Shown in pieces: positions 23,525 through 33,516 of a stretch of DNA of 64,000 nt. The DNA comes from Bacteriovoracaceae bacterium (GTDB taxonomy: Bacteria; Bdellovibrionota; Bacteriovoracia; Bacteriovoracales; Bacteriovoracaceae), in assembly GCA_016786485.1 (NCBI GenBank), contig JAEUWD010000048.1, forward strand, positions 211,808 to 275,807. The letters are read 5' to 3'. The notes below the pieces were generated by a model. That model did not search any database and was not told where the DNA came from. It saw only the letters and a program-made list of their open reading frames with translations. The first letter of the stretch is position 1, and the number at the start of each line of letters is the position of its first letter. Made by a program: the position numbers and the translations under genes.

Positions 23525-25972
23525 CTAAGCTGCGACTTCGCCTGGATCTTGGTCATTGCGTGATGGTTTTTTCTTGGTGGTAGCTTTCTTCTTAGCTTTC
23601 GCTTTAGCAAGCTCCTGACCATTCCAATCAATTAATGCAACTTCCAAAACTTCATCAATCGTTTTAACGGGGATGAAGCTTAATTTTTCTCGATATTCAT
23701 CTGGGATATCAACCAGATCTTTTTTGTTCTTGTATGGAATAATAACGGTATCAATTCCCATCCTCATCGCAGCTAAAGATTTCTCTTTTAAGCCACCAAT
23801 CGGTAGGACTTTTCCGGTTAATGTAATTTCGCCTGTCATGGCCACTTTGCGATTGATCGCATGACCAGTCAGCAATGAAACGATAACGGTAGCTAATGTA
23901 ATCCCAGCACTAGGGCCATCTTTCGGAATAGCACCAGCTGGTAAGTGAATATGAATTTCATTTTCATCAAAAACTTTTTCATCGATTCCAAGTTCGGCAG
24001 CGTGACTGCGAATATATCCCATCGCTGCATGAGCAGATTCTTTCATAACATCACCTAATTGACCGGTCAGCGTAATGCCTTTACCTTTCATCTTAGTGGC
24101 TTCGATATAAAGAATTTCTCCACCGGCAGATGTCCAAGCTAAGCCTGTAGCAACGCCTACTTCGTCTTGCTCTTTTTCATCTTCTTTGGTGTAAACTTGT
24201 GGACCTAACATCTCATCAACCATCTCTGGTTTGATTTCGATCTTTTTCTTATTGCCAACCGCCATCTTCTTCGCTACTTTTCGGCAAAGGGCACCGATTT
24301 GTCGCTCAAGATTACGTAAACCGGCTTCGCGAGTGTAATGTCGAATAACATGCTCGATACCTTCGTCCGTAATATTAATATCAGTCGTGGTAACACCGTT
24401 TTCTTCCATTTGTTTACTCACAAGATACTTTTTAGCAATCGCAACTTTTTCTTCTTCGGTATAGCCAGTAAGAGTGATAATTTCCATACGGTCACGCAGA
24501 GGTGAAGGAATATTTTCTAAAACGTTGGCCGTTGCAATGAACATAACATTTGAAAGATCAAATGGTACGTTTAAATAATGATCTCTGAATGTATTATTTT
24601 GTTCCGGGTCTAAAACCTCTAACATCGCACTCGATGGATCACCTTTGTAATCTGAGCCGAGTTTATCAATTTCATCTAACATGATAACTGGATTGGAAGT
24701 CCCAACTTGTTTGAGTGCTTGGATAAATCGACCAGGCATTGAACCAACATACGTTCGACGATGACCGCGCATTTCTGCTTCATCTTTCACCCCACCGAGT
24801 GAAATTCTGACGAATTCACGACCGGTAGCTCGGGCAATTGATTTACCAAGAGATGTTTTACCAACACCGGGGGGGCCAGAAAAACATAGAATAGGGCCTT
24901 TCATCTTCGTGCCCTTAAGGCTACGAACGGCAAGGTATTCTAAAATTCTTTCTTTGATTTTATATAAATCGAAATGATCTTCATCTAAAACTTTTTTAGC
25001 AAATTCGAGATCAGTAATTTCTTTTGATTGCTCTGACCACGGAAGTTCAACCATCCACTCAAGATATGTGCGAAGGATACTCGACTCTGAAGAATCGGGA
25101 TGCATTCTTTCTAAACGTGAAAGTTGCTTTAGTGCTTCTTTTTCAGCTTCTTCTGGCATTTTTTTAGCGAGTAATTTATCTTTTAAATCTTGGAATTCAT
25201 CTGGTTTTTCTGCGCCTTCTTCGCCTAACTCACTTTTAATAGCGCGAATTTGTTCGCGTAAAAAATATTCTTTCTGCGTACGAGAAATTTCTTCTTTTGT
25301 ATTGTTACGAATCTGCTGTTGCACCTGAAGAATTTCAAGTTCACGAGCTAAAAGATCGTTAATTTTATTCAAACGATCCATTGGATTTAAAGTTTCAAGA
25401 ATCAACTGGGCTTCAGTTACTTTTAAATTAAGATTTGAAGCAATCAAATCCGCTAAACGACCTGGGTCTTGAATATCTTCAAGTACCATAAGAATATCTG
25501 GCGATAGAATTTTTCCTAATGAGATAACTTTTTCTAAGCGTTCGCGTACTGTACGCATAATAGCTTCAACAGCAACCGTTGGTTTTTCAATATTTTCATT
25601 TTCAACTTTTAAAACTTTTACCTTATAGAATGGTTCCGTTTGTACAAAACTGGTAATTCGAGCTTTTGATAGACCTTGAATAAGAATTTTAATACGACCA
25701 TCTGGTAGTTTTCTCATTCTCATGATCATCGCCAGTGTACCTAATTCATATATTTCAGATGGAGCTGGTGTTTCAGCTTGAATATCTTTTTGACTAGAAA
25801 GAAGAATAAGGCGGTCAGTATTATTTAATGCCTCTTCAACAGCTTTGATTGATGAATCTCTGCCTACAAACAGCGGAAGAATCATGAATGGGTAAACAAC
25901 TATATCTCTAATAGGTAGCAAAGGGAGTGTCTCTTTAAATTCGATGCTATCTCCCTCATAATTTGTTACCAT
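23525..25972 (-). CDS. lon: ATP-dependent protease Lon
   Basis: 815 aa from the ATG at 25972 (GGAGG seven bases upstream), preferred over an in-frame ATG at 26035. The N-terminal LON substrate-binding domain starts at LPLLPIRDIVVYP. AAA+ Walker A is GPPGVGKT with Lys372, Walker B VIMLDEIDKL. The protease domain has catalytic Ser688 (PKDGPSAG) and Lys731 (GGLKEK). Degrades misfolded and regulatory proteins in the cytoplasm. The C-terminus carries an unusual Lys-rich tail (KAKAKKKATTKKK). Confidence 0.97.
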   Translation of the reverse strand: MVTNYEGDSIEFKETLPLLPIRDIVVYPFMILPLFVGRDSSIKAVEEALNNTDRLILLSSQKDIQAETPAPSEIYELGTLAMIMRMRKLPDGRIKILIQGLSKARITSFVQTEPFYKVKVLKVENENIEKPTVAVEAIMRTVRERLEKVISLGKILSPDILMVLEDIQDPGRLADLIASNLNLKVTEAQLILETLNPMDRLNKINDLLARELEILQVQQQIRNNTKEEISRTQKEYFLREQIRAIKSELGEEGAEKPDEFQDLKDKLLAKKMPEEAEKEALKQLSRLERMHPDSSESSILRTYLEWMVELPWSEQSKEITDLEFAKKVLDEDHFDLYKIKERILEYLAVRSLKGTKMKGPILCFSGPPGVGKTSLGKSIARATGREFVRISLGGVKDEAEMRGHRRTYVGSMPGRFIQALKQVGTSNPVIMLDEIDKLGSDYKGDPSSAMLEVLDPEQNNTFRDHYLNVPFDLSNVMFIATANVLENIPSPLRDRMEIITLTGYTEEEKVAIAKKYLVSKQMEENGVTTTDINITDEGIEHVIRHYTREAGLRNLERQIGALCRKVAKKMAVGNKKKIEIKPEMVDEMLGPQVYTKEDEKEQDEVGVATGLAWTSAGGEILYIEATKMKGKGITLTGQLGDVMKESAHAAMGYIRSHAAELGIDEKVFDENEIHIHLPAGAIPKDGPSAGITLATVIVSLLTGHAINRKVAMTGEITLTGKVLPIGGLKEKSLAAMRMGIDTVIIPYKNKKDLVDIPDEYREKLSFIPVKTIDEVLEVALIDWNGQELAKAKAKKKATTKKKPSRNDQDPGEVAA

Positions 25973-26131
25973 GCGCGTTTCCTCCAACGAGTCGAAAATA
26001 ATCTTTCGACGAACATCATCACCACATATAAGCAATTCGGCTTTTTAAGATTGCGACTTGATAGTGTTTTTCACGTATCTTTGTTTTTTTTCCTTTAACT
26101 TCATATACTTGTCTGTTTTGATTTTGCGCAC

Positions 26132-26161
26132 TGTATAGAATTATATTCAGGAAATTGTCTA
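26132..26161 (-). promoter_or_regulatory. candidate promoter for lon
   Basis: Minus-strand TAGACA, 18-base gap, TATACA, about 160 bases before the lon ATG. The intervening leader holds no other feature I can support. Confidence 0.35.
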
Positions 26162-26224
26162 AAATTTATGCTAAATTTTTTTTTACACTGAGGAATTATC
26201 TATATTTTCGACAAAAGGGTAAAT

Positions 26225-27646
26225 ATGGCCGACTCAATTGGTATAGCTCTCTTAGCTGCTGGCAAGGGAACACGGATGAAAATTGAAACAGCAAAAGCAC
26301 TCGCCCCGCTGCTTGGAAGAAGCCTCATGGACTTCGTTATTGATGGCGTTTCTGCTTTCTCAGAAAAATTTAAATTAGATGCACATATTGGCGTGGTTAT
26401 CGGACATCGTCGAGAAGACGTCCAGAAGCATGTCTTGAGCACTTATCCTAAGCGTACAGATATTTCCTTTGCCATCCAAGAGCAACAAAAAGGCACCGCA
26501 GACGCACTAAAGAGTTATTTTCAGGGTACGAGCAAGGCTTGGAAACAGAAGTACACTATGGTGATTTGTGCTGATACGCCGTTAATTTCTGAAAATGAAC
26601 TCAGTCAATTATTTGAGCAATTAAGTCAGAATCCAAAATTAGAAGGTGTTGCTGCTACTTTTAAAACCAATGATCCAACAGGCTACGGCCGAATTGTTCG
26701 TTCGAGCAAAGGTTTTCATATTACTGAAGAAAAAGATGCTGATGCTGAAACCAAAAAAATCCAAGAAGTGAACTCAGGTTTATATATCTTTAAAACAGAT
26801 TTCATTAAAAAGCACTTAGAAGAAATTGATAATAAGAATAAGTCAGGGGAATTCTATTTAACTGACCTCTTTCAAGATGAATATGAAGTGAAGCCACTGT
26901 TATTTGCCAATGAAATGGTTTTTCATGGGGTAAATACTTTGGACCAGTTAGAAGAAGCAGAATTACATCTAAGAAAAAAAAAGACAAAAATCCTAAAAAA
27001 TAAAGGTGTGCGTTTCTACGATGCGGACACTTGTTATCTTGATTGGCAGGTGGAAATTGGAAGTGGTTCGGTGATTTATCCGAACGTTGTAATTCAAGGT
27101 GCAACCGTGATTGAAAACGATTGCGTGATAGAGATGGGAAATACCATTAAAAATTCGCGTATTGGTCGTGCAACAACCATCTTTGCTAATAGTTACATCG
27201 ATGGGGCCCAGGTGGCGGCTGAAGTGAATATCGGTCCATTTGCGAGACTTCGCCCAGGCACTGAACTGGCGGACAAAGTAAAAATTGGCAATTTTGTGGA
27301 AGTTAAAAAATCTCAATTGGCAAAAGGCGTTAAAGTTTCACATTTAAGCTATGTTGGCGACTGTGAAATTGGCCAAGAATCAAATATCGGCTGTGGCTTT
27401 ATTTCCTGTAATTACGATGGGGTAAACAAGCATAAAACCAAAATTGGCGAAAATACTTTTATAGGCTCTGACGTGCAAGCTGTAGCGCCGATTACTATCG
27501 GTAGCGATGCCTTTATCGCAGCTGGTTCAACTATCACCAGTAACGTTCCAGATGGTGCCTTTGCCATTGCGCGAACCAAGCAGGTAACGAAGCCTGATTT
27601 GGCCAAGAAATTCCTCCCTAAAAAGGTGAAATCCTCAAGCTATTAA
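26225..27646 (+). CDS. glmU: bifunctional UDP-GlcNAc pyrophosphorylase / GlcN-1-P acetyltransferase
   Basis: 473 aa. Makes UDP-GlcNAc for peptidoglycan and LPS. N-terminal uridyltransferase: LLAAGKGTRM (residues 9-18) and Lys in KALAPLLG; ICADTPLI follows. The C-terminal left-handed beta helix is built of hexapeptide repeats (IGPFARLRPGTELADKVKIG; HLSYVGDCEIG; NYDGVNKHKTKIG), with the acetyltransferase His in the HLSYVGD segment. The SD before 26225 is AAAGGG. Followed by glmS, so two steps of the same pathway sit together. Confidence 0.96.
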   Translation: MADSIGIALLAAGKGTRMKIETAKALAPLLGRSLMDFVIDGVSAFSEKFKLDAHIGVVIGHRREDVQKHVLSTYPKRTDISFAIQEQQKGTADALKSYFQGTSKAWKQKYTMVICADTPLISENELSQLFEQLSQNPKLEGVAATFKTNDPTGYGRIVRSSKGFHITEEKDADAETKKIQEVNSGLYIFKTDFIKKHLEEIDNKNKSGEFYLTDLFQDEYEVKPLLFANEMVFHGVNTLDQLEEAELHLRKKKTKILKNKGVRFYDADTCYLDWQVEIGSGSVIYPNVVIQGATVIENDCVIEMGNTIKNSRIGRATTIFANSYIDGAQVAAEVNIGPFARLRPGTELADKVKIGNFVEVKKSQLAKGVKVSHLSYVGDCEIGQESNIGCGFISCNYDGVNKHKTKIGENTFIGSDVQAVAPITIGSDAFIAAGSTITSNVPDGAFAIARTKQVTKPDLAKKFLPKKVKSSSY

Positions 27647-27705
27647 TAGAGTGATAAAAGTGGTAAATAAAAAATGAACTTTTTCTTTTAGAAAGGACGT
27701 TTTTT

Positions 27706-29517
27706 ATGTGTGGAATCGTTGGATACAGCGGACCTCAAAATGCTATTATCCCAGTTTTAGAAGGCCTTACTCGTTTGGAGTACCGCGGGTACGACTCAGC
27801 CGGTGTTAGTTATCTCGTTAATAACGAAATTCAGATCATTAAGAAAGAAGGCAAGATTGATAATTTAAAAGCCGAAATTAAAAATAAAAATCCTTTTTCT
27901 CATACAGCTATTGGGCACACACGTTGGGCCACTCATGGTGCAGTTAACGAACTTAATGCTCACCCACATACCAACGAAACATTTTCGATCGTCCATAATG
28001 GGATTATTGAAAATGCTTCGGAAATCAAAGAGGACTTACAAAAAGAAGGTTTCAAATTTAAAAGCGATACCGACTCAGAAGTTTTCTTAGTGCTTTTAAC
28101 CAAATATTTTCTTCAGACCAAAAGTGTAAAAGACTCGATTTCATTAGCGATGAAACTCATTCGCGGTAATTCGGCTTTTGTTATGATGATGAAAGATTCA
28201 ACATCGCTCTATGCTGTGAAAAGAGGAGCGCCTTTAGTGGCAGGAAATAACCCTGCTAAAAAAGAAATTTACCTTTCTTCAGACCCATACGCTTTAATTG
28301 GTTTTGCTGAAAATATTTATTTCCCAGAAGATGAAGTTATTTGTGAATTAAACCGTACGGACAAAGATATTGAAGTGAAATTCTTTGAACTCTCTGGCCA
28401 AAAATCAGAACGCTACAAAGCGCAAGCGAAGAAAATGAGTCTGGATGTCGCAAACAAAGGTGAACACGAACACTTCATGCTCAAAGAAATTTATGAGCAA
28501 CCAGGTTTAATCAAAAATCTTTATGAGTATTATCTCAATCAAGAAGGTCGTCAGCTTTTAACGAAGATAACAAAGTATAAACCAGATTTTATTCATATCA
28601 TTGGTTGTGGAACGGCTTGGCACGCGGGCTTAGTCATTAAAAACTTTTTTGAAGAACAAAATAAAGTTCGCGTGAATGTCGAACTTGCCAGTGAATTTCG
28701 TTACCGAAATCCTATTCTCAAAAAGAACGATATAGGTATTTTTATCAGCCAGTCAGGTGAGACGGCAGATACGCTAGCGAGTTGCGATCTTTGTATTGAA
28801 GAAAAGGTCACCGCCCTTTCAATTGTCAACGTCGAAGGTTCAACCCTTTATCGAAATTGTGCAGAAAACTTTTTGATCAAAGCAGGTTTAGAAATTGGTG
28901 TTGCAAGTACGAAAGCCTTCACGATGCAAGTTCTGACTGGTTACCTGATGTCACTCTCGATGGCCGGAAAATTAGAAGCAAAAAAAGTTCAAAAAGAATT
29001 TGATTTGTTGGCCGATAATATTAAACAAGTCTTGTCTCGCACGACAGAAATTAAGGCCATTGCCGATGCTGTTTATAATAAAAAAGGTTTTATTTTTACT
29101 GGTCGCGGAATTTATTTCCCAATCGCTCTTGAAGGAGCACTTAAGTTAAAAGAAATAGCTTACGTACACGCTGAAGGTTATGCCGCGGGAGAGTTAAAGC
29201 ATGGCCCGATTGCTTTAATTGATCAACACATGGTGAACATTTCAATCGTGGGGCCGGAGTTACACGAGAAAGCACTTTCAAACACAGAAGAAGTAAAATC
29301 GCGTCGCGGTTTAATTATTGGTATTGGTGATGAAAAAGATAAAAAACTAAAAGGCGTGAGTGATTATTATTTTGGCATGAACTTGGAAGGCCTAGATCAC
29401 CTGCGTCCAGTTCTGGTTAATATTTCAATGCAATTATTTGCTTACTATGTTGCAAAACTTAAAGGCACAGATATTGATAAGCCAAGAAACTTGGCGAAGT
29501 CAGTTACGGTAGAGTAA
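27706..29517 (+). CDS. glmS: glutamine-fructose-6-phosphate aminotransferase
   Basis: 603 aa. N-terminal Cys2 glutamine amidotransferase (MCGIVGYSG; GHTRWATHG; HNGIIEN), then two SIS domains (FISQSGETADTLA; SYVHAEGY-like AYVHAEGYAAGELKHGP). C-terminal PRNLAKSVTVE is canonical. Supplies glucosamine-6-P upstream of GlmU. The stop overlaps the start of the helicase gene (TAATG), indicating coupling. Confidence 0.97.
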   Translation: MCGIVGYSGPQNAIIPVLEGLTRLEYRGYDSAGVSYLVNNEIQIIKKEGKIDNLKAEIKNKNPFSHTAIGHTRWATHGAVNELNAHPHTNETFSIVHNGIIENASEIKEDLQKEGFKFKSDTDSEVFLVLLTKYFLQTKSVKDSISLAMKLIRGNSAFVMMMKDSTSLYAVKRGAPLVAGNNPAKKEIYLSSDPYALIGFAENIYFPEDEVICELNRTDKDIEVKFFELSGQKSERYKAQAKKMSLDVANKGEHEHFMLKEIYEQPGLIKNLYEYYLNQEGRQLLTKITKYKPDFIHIIGCGTAWHAGLVIKNFFEEQNKVRVNVELASEFRYRNPILKKNDIGIFISQSGETADTLASCDLCIEEKVTALSIVNVEGSTLYRNCAENFLIKAGLEIGVASTKAFTMQVLTGYLMSLSMAGKLEAKKVQKEFDLLADNIKQVLSRTTEIKAIADAVYNKKGFIFTGRGIYFPIALEGALKLKEIAYVHAEGYAAGELKHGPIALIDQHMVNISIVGPELHEKALSNTEEVKSRRGLIIGIGDEKDKKLKGVSDYYFGMNLEGLDHLRPVLVNISMQLFAYYVAKLKGTDIDKPRNLAKSVTVE

Positions 29518-31751
29518 TGGAATTATCGAAGTTAAACCCATCGCAAAGACAAGCTGTCGAGAACACTGAAGGCCCAGTGATGATTTTAGCTGGTGCCGGA
29601 TCGGGTAAAACTCGAACGCTGGTCAGTCGTATACAATATTTGATCGAAGAAAAAAATATAAGTCCTTTTCAGATTCTGGCCGTGACCTTTTCAAATAAAG
29701 CTGCGCGTGAAATGCGTGAGCGAGTCGCTCATACTACCGGACATGATATGAATGCTCTCCAAATTACGACTTTCCACTCTTTTTGTTCGCGAGTGCTTCG
29801 AATGGAAGCGGAATATATTGGCTTGAGTAAGAGTTTTACGATTTACGACGATTCAGAATCAAAAACGGTAGCTAAGCATATATTGGGCAAGCGTGGAGTA
29901 AATCCTAAGGAAATTCCACCGTCTGCTCTTTTGTATTACATCGATAATTTAAAGAATAATGGTTACTATCAAAATCATCCAAAGCGTGATGAAGATGAAG
30001 AAATCATCGCAGATAAAACAGAACAGATGTATTTGTTCTATCAAGATTACGAAAATGAATTAGCGAAATCTAATGCCATCGATTTTGGTGGTCTTATTAC
30101 AGGTACGATCCAGCTTTTTGAAAAGCACCCTCAAGTGCTTGAACGCTATCGTCGTCGTTATAAGTATATTTTAGTGGATGAATATCAAGATACTAACCGC
30201 GCTCAATTTATTTTAATTAATCACTTGGCCAAAGAAACACGAAATCTTTGTGTGGTTGGTGATGAAGATCAATCCATTTATTCTTGGCGGGGTGCTGATA
30301 TTCGAAATATATTAGATTTCGAAAAAATTTATCACGAAGCTAAAATATTTAAACTCGAACAAAACTATCGTTCTTCAAAAAATATTATCGAAGCTGCTAG
30401 TCACGTTATTTCTCTCAACCAGCAAAGAAAAGGTAAAGAGATGTGGACGGATAATGATGCCGGTGACTCGATTGATATCGTTGAATGTCCTGATGATAGA
30501 GATGAATCACAATTTCTGGTGGATGAAATTAAAAAGCTCACCAAAGCAGGAGCTGTAGCGGATGAGATTGCCGTTTTTTATCGTAGCAATGCTCAGTCGC
30601 GTGTATTGGAAGATGCCCTTCGCAAGGAAAAAATCCATTATCGAATTGTTGGCGGTATAAAGTTCTACGAACGTAAAGAAATTAAAGATTTATTAGCTTA
30701 TTTACGTGTGGTCGTTAATCCGAAAGACTCTTTGGCGCTTTCGAGAATTATTAACACCCCTCCACGTGGGGTCGGTACAACTTCCATGACAAAAATTGAA
30801 AACGAAGCGATTAGCTTGCAGTGTTCACTTTTTGAAGTGATGGAAAAAATTATTGATTCACCTCAGGAATTTACCCATTTAAAACTCTCAGCGAAGGTGC
30901 GCTCGTCATTAGGTGCGTTGATTAGTTTATTGCAAGAAGCTCAAGTCGAAAGTTCTCAAAACGCTTCACCTCATTATCTTTATGAAAAGCTACTCCATGG
31001 TTCTGGTTATGCTGATTTTTTACGTGCCGAAAAGACCCATGAATCAGTAGCGAGAATTGAAAACCTATCAGAATTGGCCAACGCCATTTTACAATATGAA
31101 GATGAGAACAAAGAAGCTAATTTGATTGGCTTTCTTGAGACTATCACGCTTGATACTCAAAAAGATGAGAACGCTCCGGATCAACCACAAGTTTCTTTAA
31201 TGACCGTACATAGTTCGAAAGGTTTGGAATACCCATATGTTTTTGTCGTAGGCGTTGAGGAGTCGATGTTTCCAAGTTTTCAAAGTATGGAAGGTGGAGA
31301 CATGGCCATAGAAGAAGAGCGCAGGCTTTTCTATGTGGCGATGACTCGCGCGATGAAGAAGCTGTACATTACTTTTTCGCAAGCTCGCATGTTATGGGGA
31401 ACGATGCGTTTTAATGGTCCAAGCCGTTTTATCAACGAAATTCCAGAGAATTACTATAATTGGAAAAGCTTAACGAAAAAAAGCCAACAGTTCACAAAAA
31501 GTTCAAATAGTTTTGATGATTTTTCACAAGAGACTTCGCAGTATGATGATGTCCCAAGCACTTATCAAAAGCAGGCAGCACAAGCCGCACACAAATTTCA
31601 GAGCGGTATTAGAGTTCGCCACTCGCTCTATGGTACAGGGACCGTGATGGAATCTGAAGGTTTTGGCAATGATGAGAAAGTTGTTATAAAGTTTAATGAT
31701 GGTGCTCGTAAAAAATTTATGGTTAAATTTGCACCACTAGAAAAAATATAG
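29517..31751 (+). CDS. pcrA: ATP-dependent DNA helicase PcrA/UvrD
   Basis: 744 aa SF1A helicase. Q motif LNPSQRQAV, Walker A GAGSGKT (26-32), motif Ia TFSNKAAREM, DEYQDTN (motif II), VVGDEDQSIYSWRGAD (motif III), LEQNYRSS (IV), TVHSSKGLEYPYVFV (V) and VAMTRA (VI). The C-terminal basic/tudor-like segment VRHSLYGTGTVMESEGFG is typical of PcrA rather than Rep. Acts in repair and transcription-coupled processes. Confidence 0.96.
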   Translation: MELSKLNPSQRQAVENTEGPVMILAGAGSGKTRTLVSRIQYLIEEKNISPFQILAVTFSNKAAREMRERVAHTTGHDMNALQITTFHSFCSRVLRMEAEYIGLSKSFTIYDDSESKTVAKHILGKRGVNPKEIPPSALLYYIDNLKNNGYYQNHPKRDEDEEIIADKTEQMYLFYQDYENELAKSNAIDFGGLITGTIQLFEKHPQVLERYRRRYKYILVDEYQDTNRAQFILINHLAKETRNLCVVGDEDQSIYSWRGADIRNILDFEKIYHEAKIFKLEQNYRSSKNIIEAASHVISLNQQRKGKEMWTDNDAGDSIDIVECPDDRDESQFLVDEIKKLTKAGAVADEIAVFYRSNAQSRVLEDALRKEKIHYRIVGGIKFYERKEIKDLLAYLRVVVNPKDSLALSRIINTPPRGVGTTSMTKIENEAISLQCSLFEVMEKIIDSPQEFTHLKLSAKVRSSLGALISLLQEAQVESSQNASPHYLYEKLLHGSGYADFLRAEKTHESVARIENLSELANAILQYEDENKEANLIGFLETITLDTQKDENAPDQPQVSLMTVHSSKGLEYPYVFVVGVEESMFPSFQSMEGGDMAIEEERRLFYVAMTRAMKKLYITFSQARMLWGTMRFNGPSRFINEIPENYYNWKSLTKKSQQFTKSSNSFDDFSQETSQYDDVPSTYQKQAAQAAHKFQSGIRVRHSLYGTGTVMESEGFGNDEKVVIKFNDGARKKFMVKFAPLEKI

Positions 31752-31761
31752 GTAGTACAAT

Positions 31762-32085
31762 ATGTCTGAATTTATCGTATCGAAAGAAACCGTGAAACAT
31801 GTCGCGAAGCTGGCACGTTTGGAAATCGCCGAAAGTGAAGTGGCTTCATTTCAGCAGCATATGCAGAAAATTTTAAATTACGTGAAAGAATTGGATGCGG
31901 TTGACACCAATGGTATTGAGCCTTTGTATTCACCAGTTTATGAAAATCTAGATCTTTATTATAAAACATCACCTTTGAGACATGATGAAATTCAAGCCTC
32001 ATTAGAAGTAGATGCTTTATTGAAAAATGCTCCACAAGCTAGCCAGGGTCAATTCAAGGTGGAAGCAGTTATTGAGGAAGAATAG
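31762..32085 (+). CDS. gatC: Asp/Glu-tRNA amidotransferase subunit C
   Basis: 107 aa. Small stabilising subunit of GatCAB: VKHVAKLARLEIAESE at the N-terminus and LDAVDTNGIEPLYSP in the middle are family signatures. First of gatC-gatA-gatB, which transamidate misacylated Glu-tRNA(Gln) and/or Asp-tRNA(Asn). Ten bases after pcrA. Confidence 0.95.
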   Translation: MSEFIVSKETVKHVAKLARLEIAESEVASFQQHMQKILNYVKELDAVDTNGIEPLYSPVYENLDLYYKTSPLRHDEIQASLEVDALLKNAPQASQGQFKVEAVIEEE

Positions 32086-32087
32086 TT

Positions 32088-33515
32088 ATGAAAGATATTT
32101 ATACGTTACATACAGAACTTAAAAATAAAAAAATTAGCGCGGTGGAAGCGGTAAAAGATTGTTTGTCGAAATTGAAAAAGTCGAATTGCAATTCTTTTAT
32201 CTCGGTGCTTGAAGACAAAGCTCTAGTTGATGCTCAGACTTCACAAGATGAAATCCAAAAAAATGGTCCGAAAAATTATCTACATGGTGTACCTTATAGT
32301 TTAAAAGATCTTTTTATCACCAAAGACATTCGAACGACTGCGGGTTCAAAAATTTTATATAATTACATTCCGCCGTACGATGGTTATATGTCAGAGCAAT
32401 TTAAGAAAGCCGGTGGCGTGCTTGTAGGAAAGGTAGGTTGTGATCAATTCGGTATGGGTTCAACCAACGAAAACACACCGTTCGGAGTGGTTTTAAACCC
32501 TTTGAATAAAGATTATGTGGCGGGAGGTTCTTCTGGTGGTTCAGCGGCTTCAGTTGCAGAAGGCTCTTCTTATTTCAGTATTGGAACAGATACAGGCGGT
32601 TCAACTCGATTACCAGCAAACTTCTGCGGTATCGTAGGTTATAAGCCGAGCTATGGTCGTGTCTCTCGTTATGGCCAAATTGCCTACGGTTCAAGCTTGG
32701 ATCAGTCGGCCCCAATTGCCAAAACTGTTTTAGATATGGGTTGTATTATTTCAAATATTACAGAAAAAGATCCGCGCGATACGACTAACGTGCCGTTACC
32801 TAAAATTGAAATCGTAAATGATTTAGTAAATATGAAAGCGAGTTATTTAAAAGGTAAAAAAATTGGTTTACCTGCTGGCTTCATCGATGCTTGTGATGCT
32901 GACATTAAGAAAAATCTTTTAGCCGCGATTGATGAATTTAAAAAACTTGGGGCCGAAATGGTCGATGTCACACTACCAAATGCTAAATATTGTGTTTCAA
33001 CTTATTACCTCATTGCCACTTCAGAAGCTTCGGCCAATTTAGCGCGCTTTGACGGTATTCATTACGGCCATCGAGATATGAAGGCCAAAGACGGAATTGA
33101 ACAAACATATGTTAAATCTCGGACTCAAGGTTTTGGTGAAGAAGTAAAACGTAGAATTATTCTTGGAACCTTTTCACTATCTTCGGGTTATCAAGATCAA
33201 TATTTTGCGAAAGCGTGTAAAGTTAGAAGAAAAATTTATAACGATTTTCAAACAGCATTTAAAAGTTGTGATGTGATTTTTTCCCCAGTTTGCGCGAGTA
33301 ACGCGTTTAAAATTGGTCAGAGTGATAATGATCCAATCAAGATGTATATGAACGATCTATATACGATTCCTGTAAATTTGGCTGGCTTGCCAGGGATTGC
33401 TCTACCGTATGGTAAGGGCGCTAATCAATTGCCGACGGGTTTCCAGTTAATTGGAAAAACTTTTCAAGATGCTGAGCTCTTAAAAATTGCTCGTGCCTTT
33501 GAAGTGAGAGCTTAA
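32088..33515 (+). CDS. gatA: Asp/Glu-tRNA amidotransferase subunit A
   Basis: 475 aa amidase. Catalytic Ser-cisSer-Lys: Lys73 (YSLKDLF), the Gly/Ser-rich loop AGGSSGGSAAS (145-155) and nucleophile Ser172 in TDTGGSTRLPA. Releases ammonia from glutamine and passes it to GatB. Two bases between gatC stop and start. Confidence 0.97.
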   Translation: MKDIYTLHTELKNKKISAVEAVKDCLSKLKKSNCNSFISVLEDKALVDAQTSQDEIQKNGPKNYLHGVPYSLKDLFITKDIRTTAGSKILYNYIPPYDGYMSEQFKKAGGVLVGKVGCDQFGMGSTNENTPFGVVLNPLNKDYVAGGSSGGSAASVAEGSSYFSIGTDTGGSTRLPANFCGIVGYKPSYGRVSRYGQIAYGSSLDQSAPIAKTVLDMGCIISNITEKDPRDTTNVPLPKIEIVNDLVNMKASYLKGKKIGLPAGFIDACDADIKKNLLAAIDEFKKLGAEMVDVTLPNAKYCVSTYYLIATSEASANLARFDGIHYGHRDMKAKDGIEQTYVKSRTQGFGEEVKRRIILGTFSLSSGYQDQYFAKACKVRRKIYNDFQTAFKSCDVIFSPVCASNAFKIGQSDNDPIKMYMNDLYTIPVNLAGLPGIALPYGKGANQLPTGFQLIGKTFQDAELLKIARAFEVRA

Positions 33516-33516
33516 T

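Noticed and set aside
23525..26035. Lon start at 26035
   Set aside because: GGAGG precedes the ATG at 25972, and the LON domain begins shortly after.
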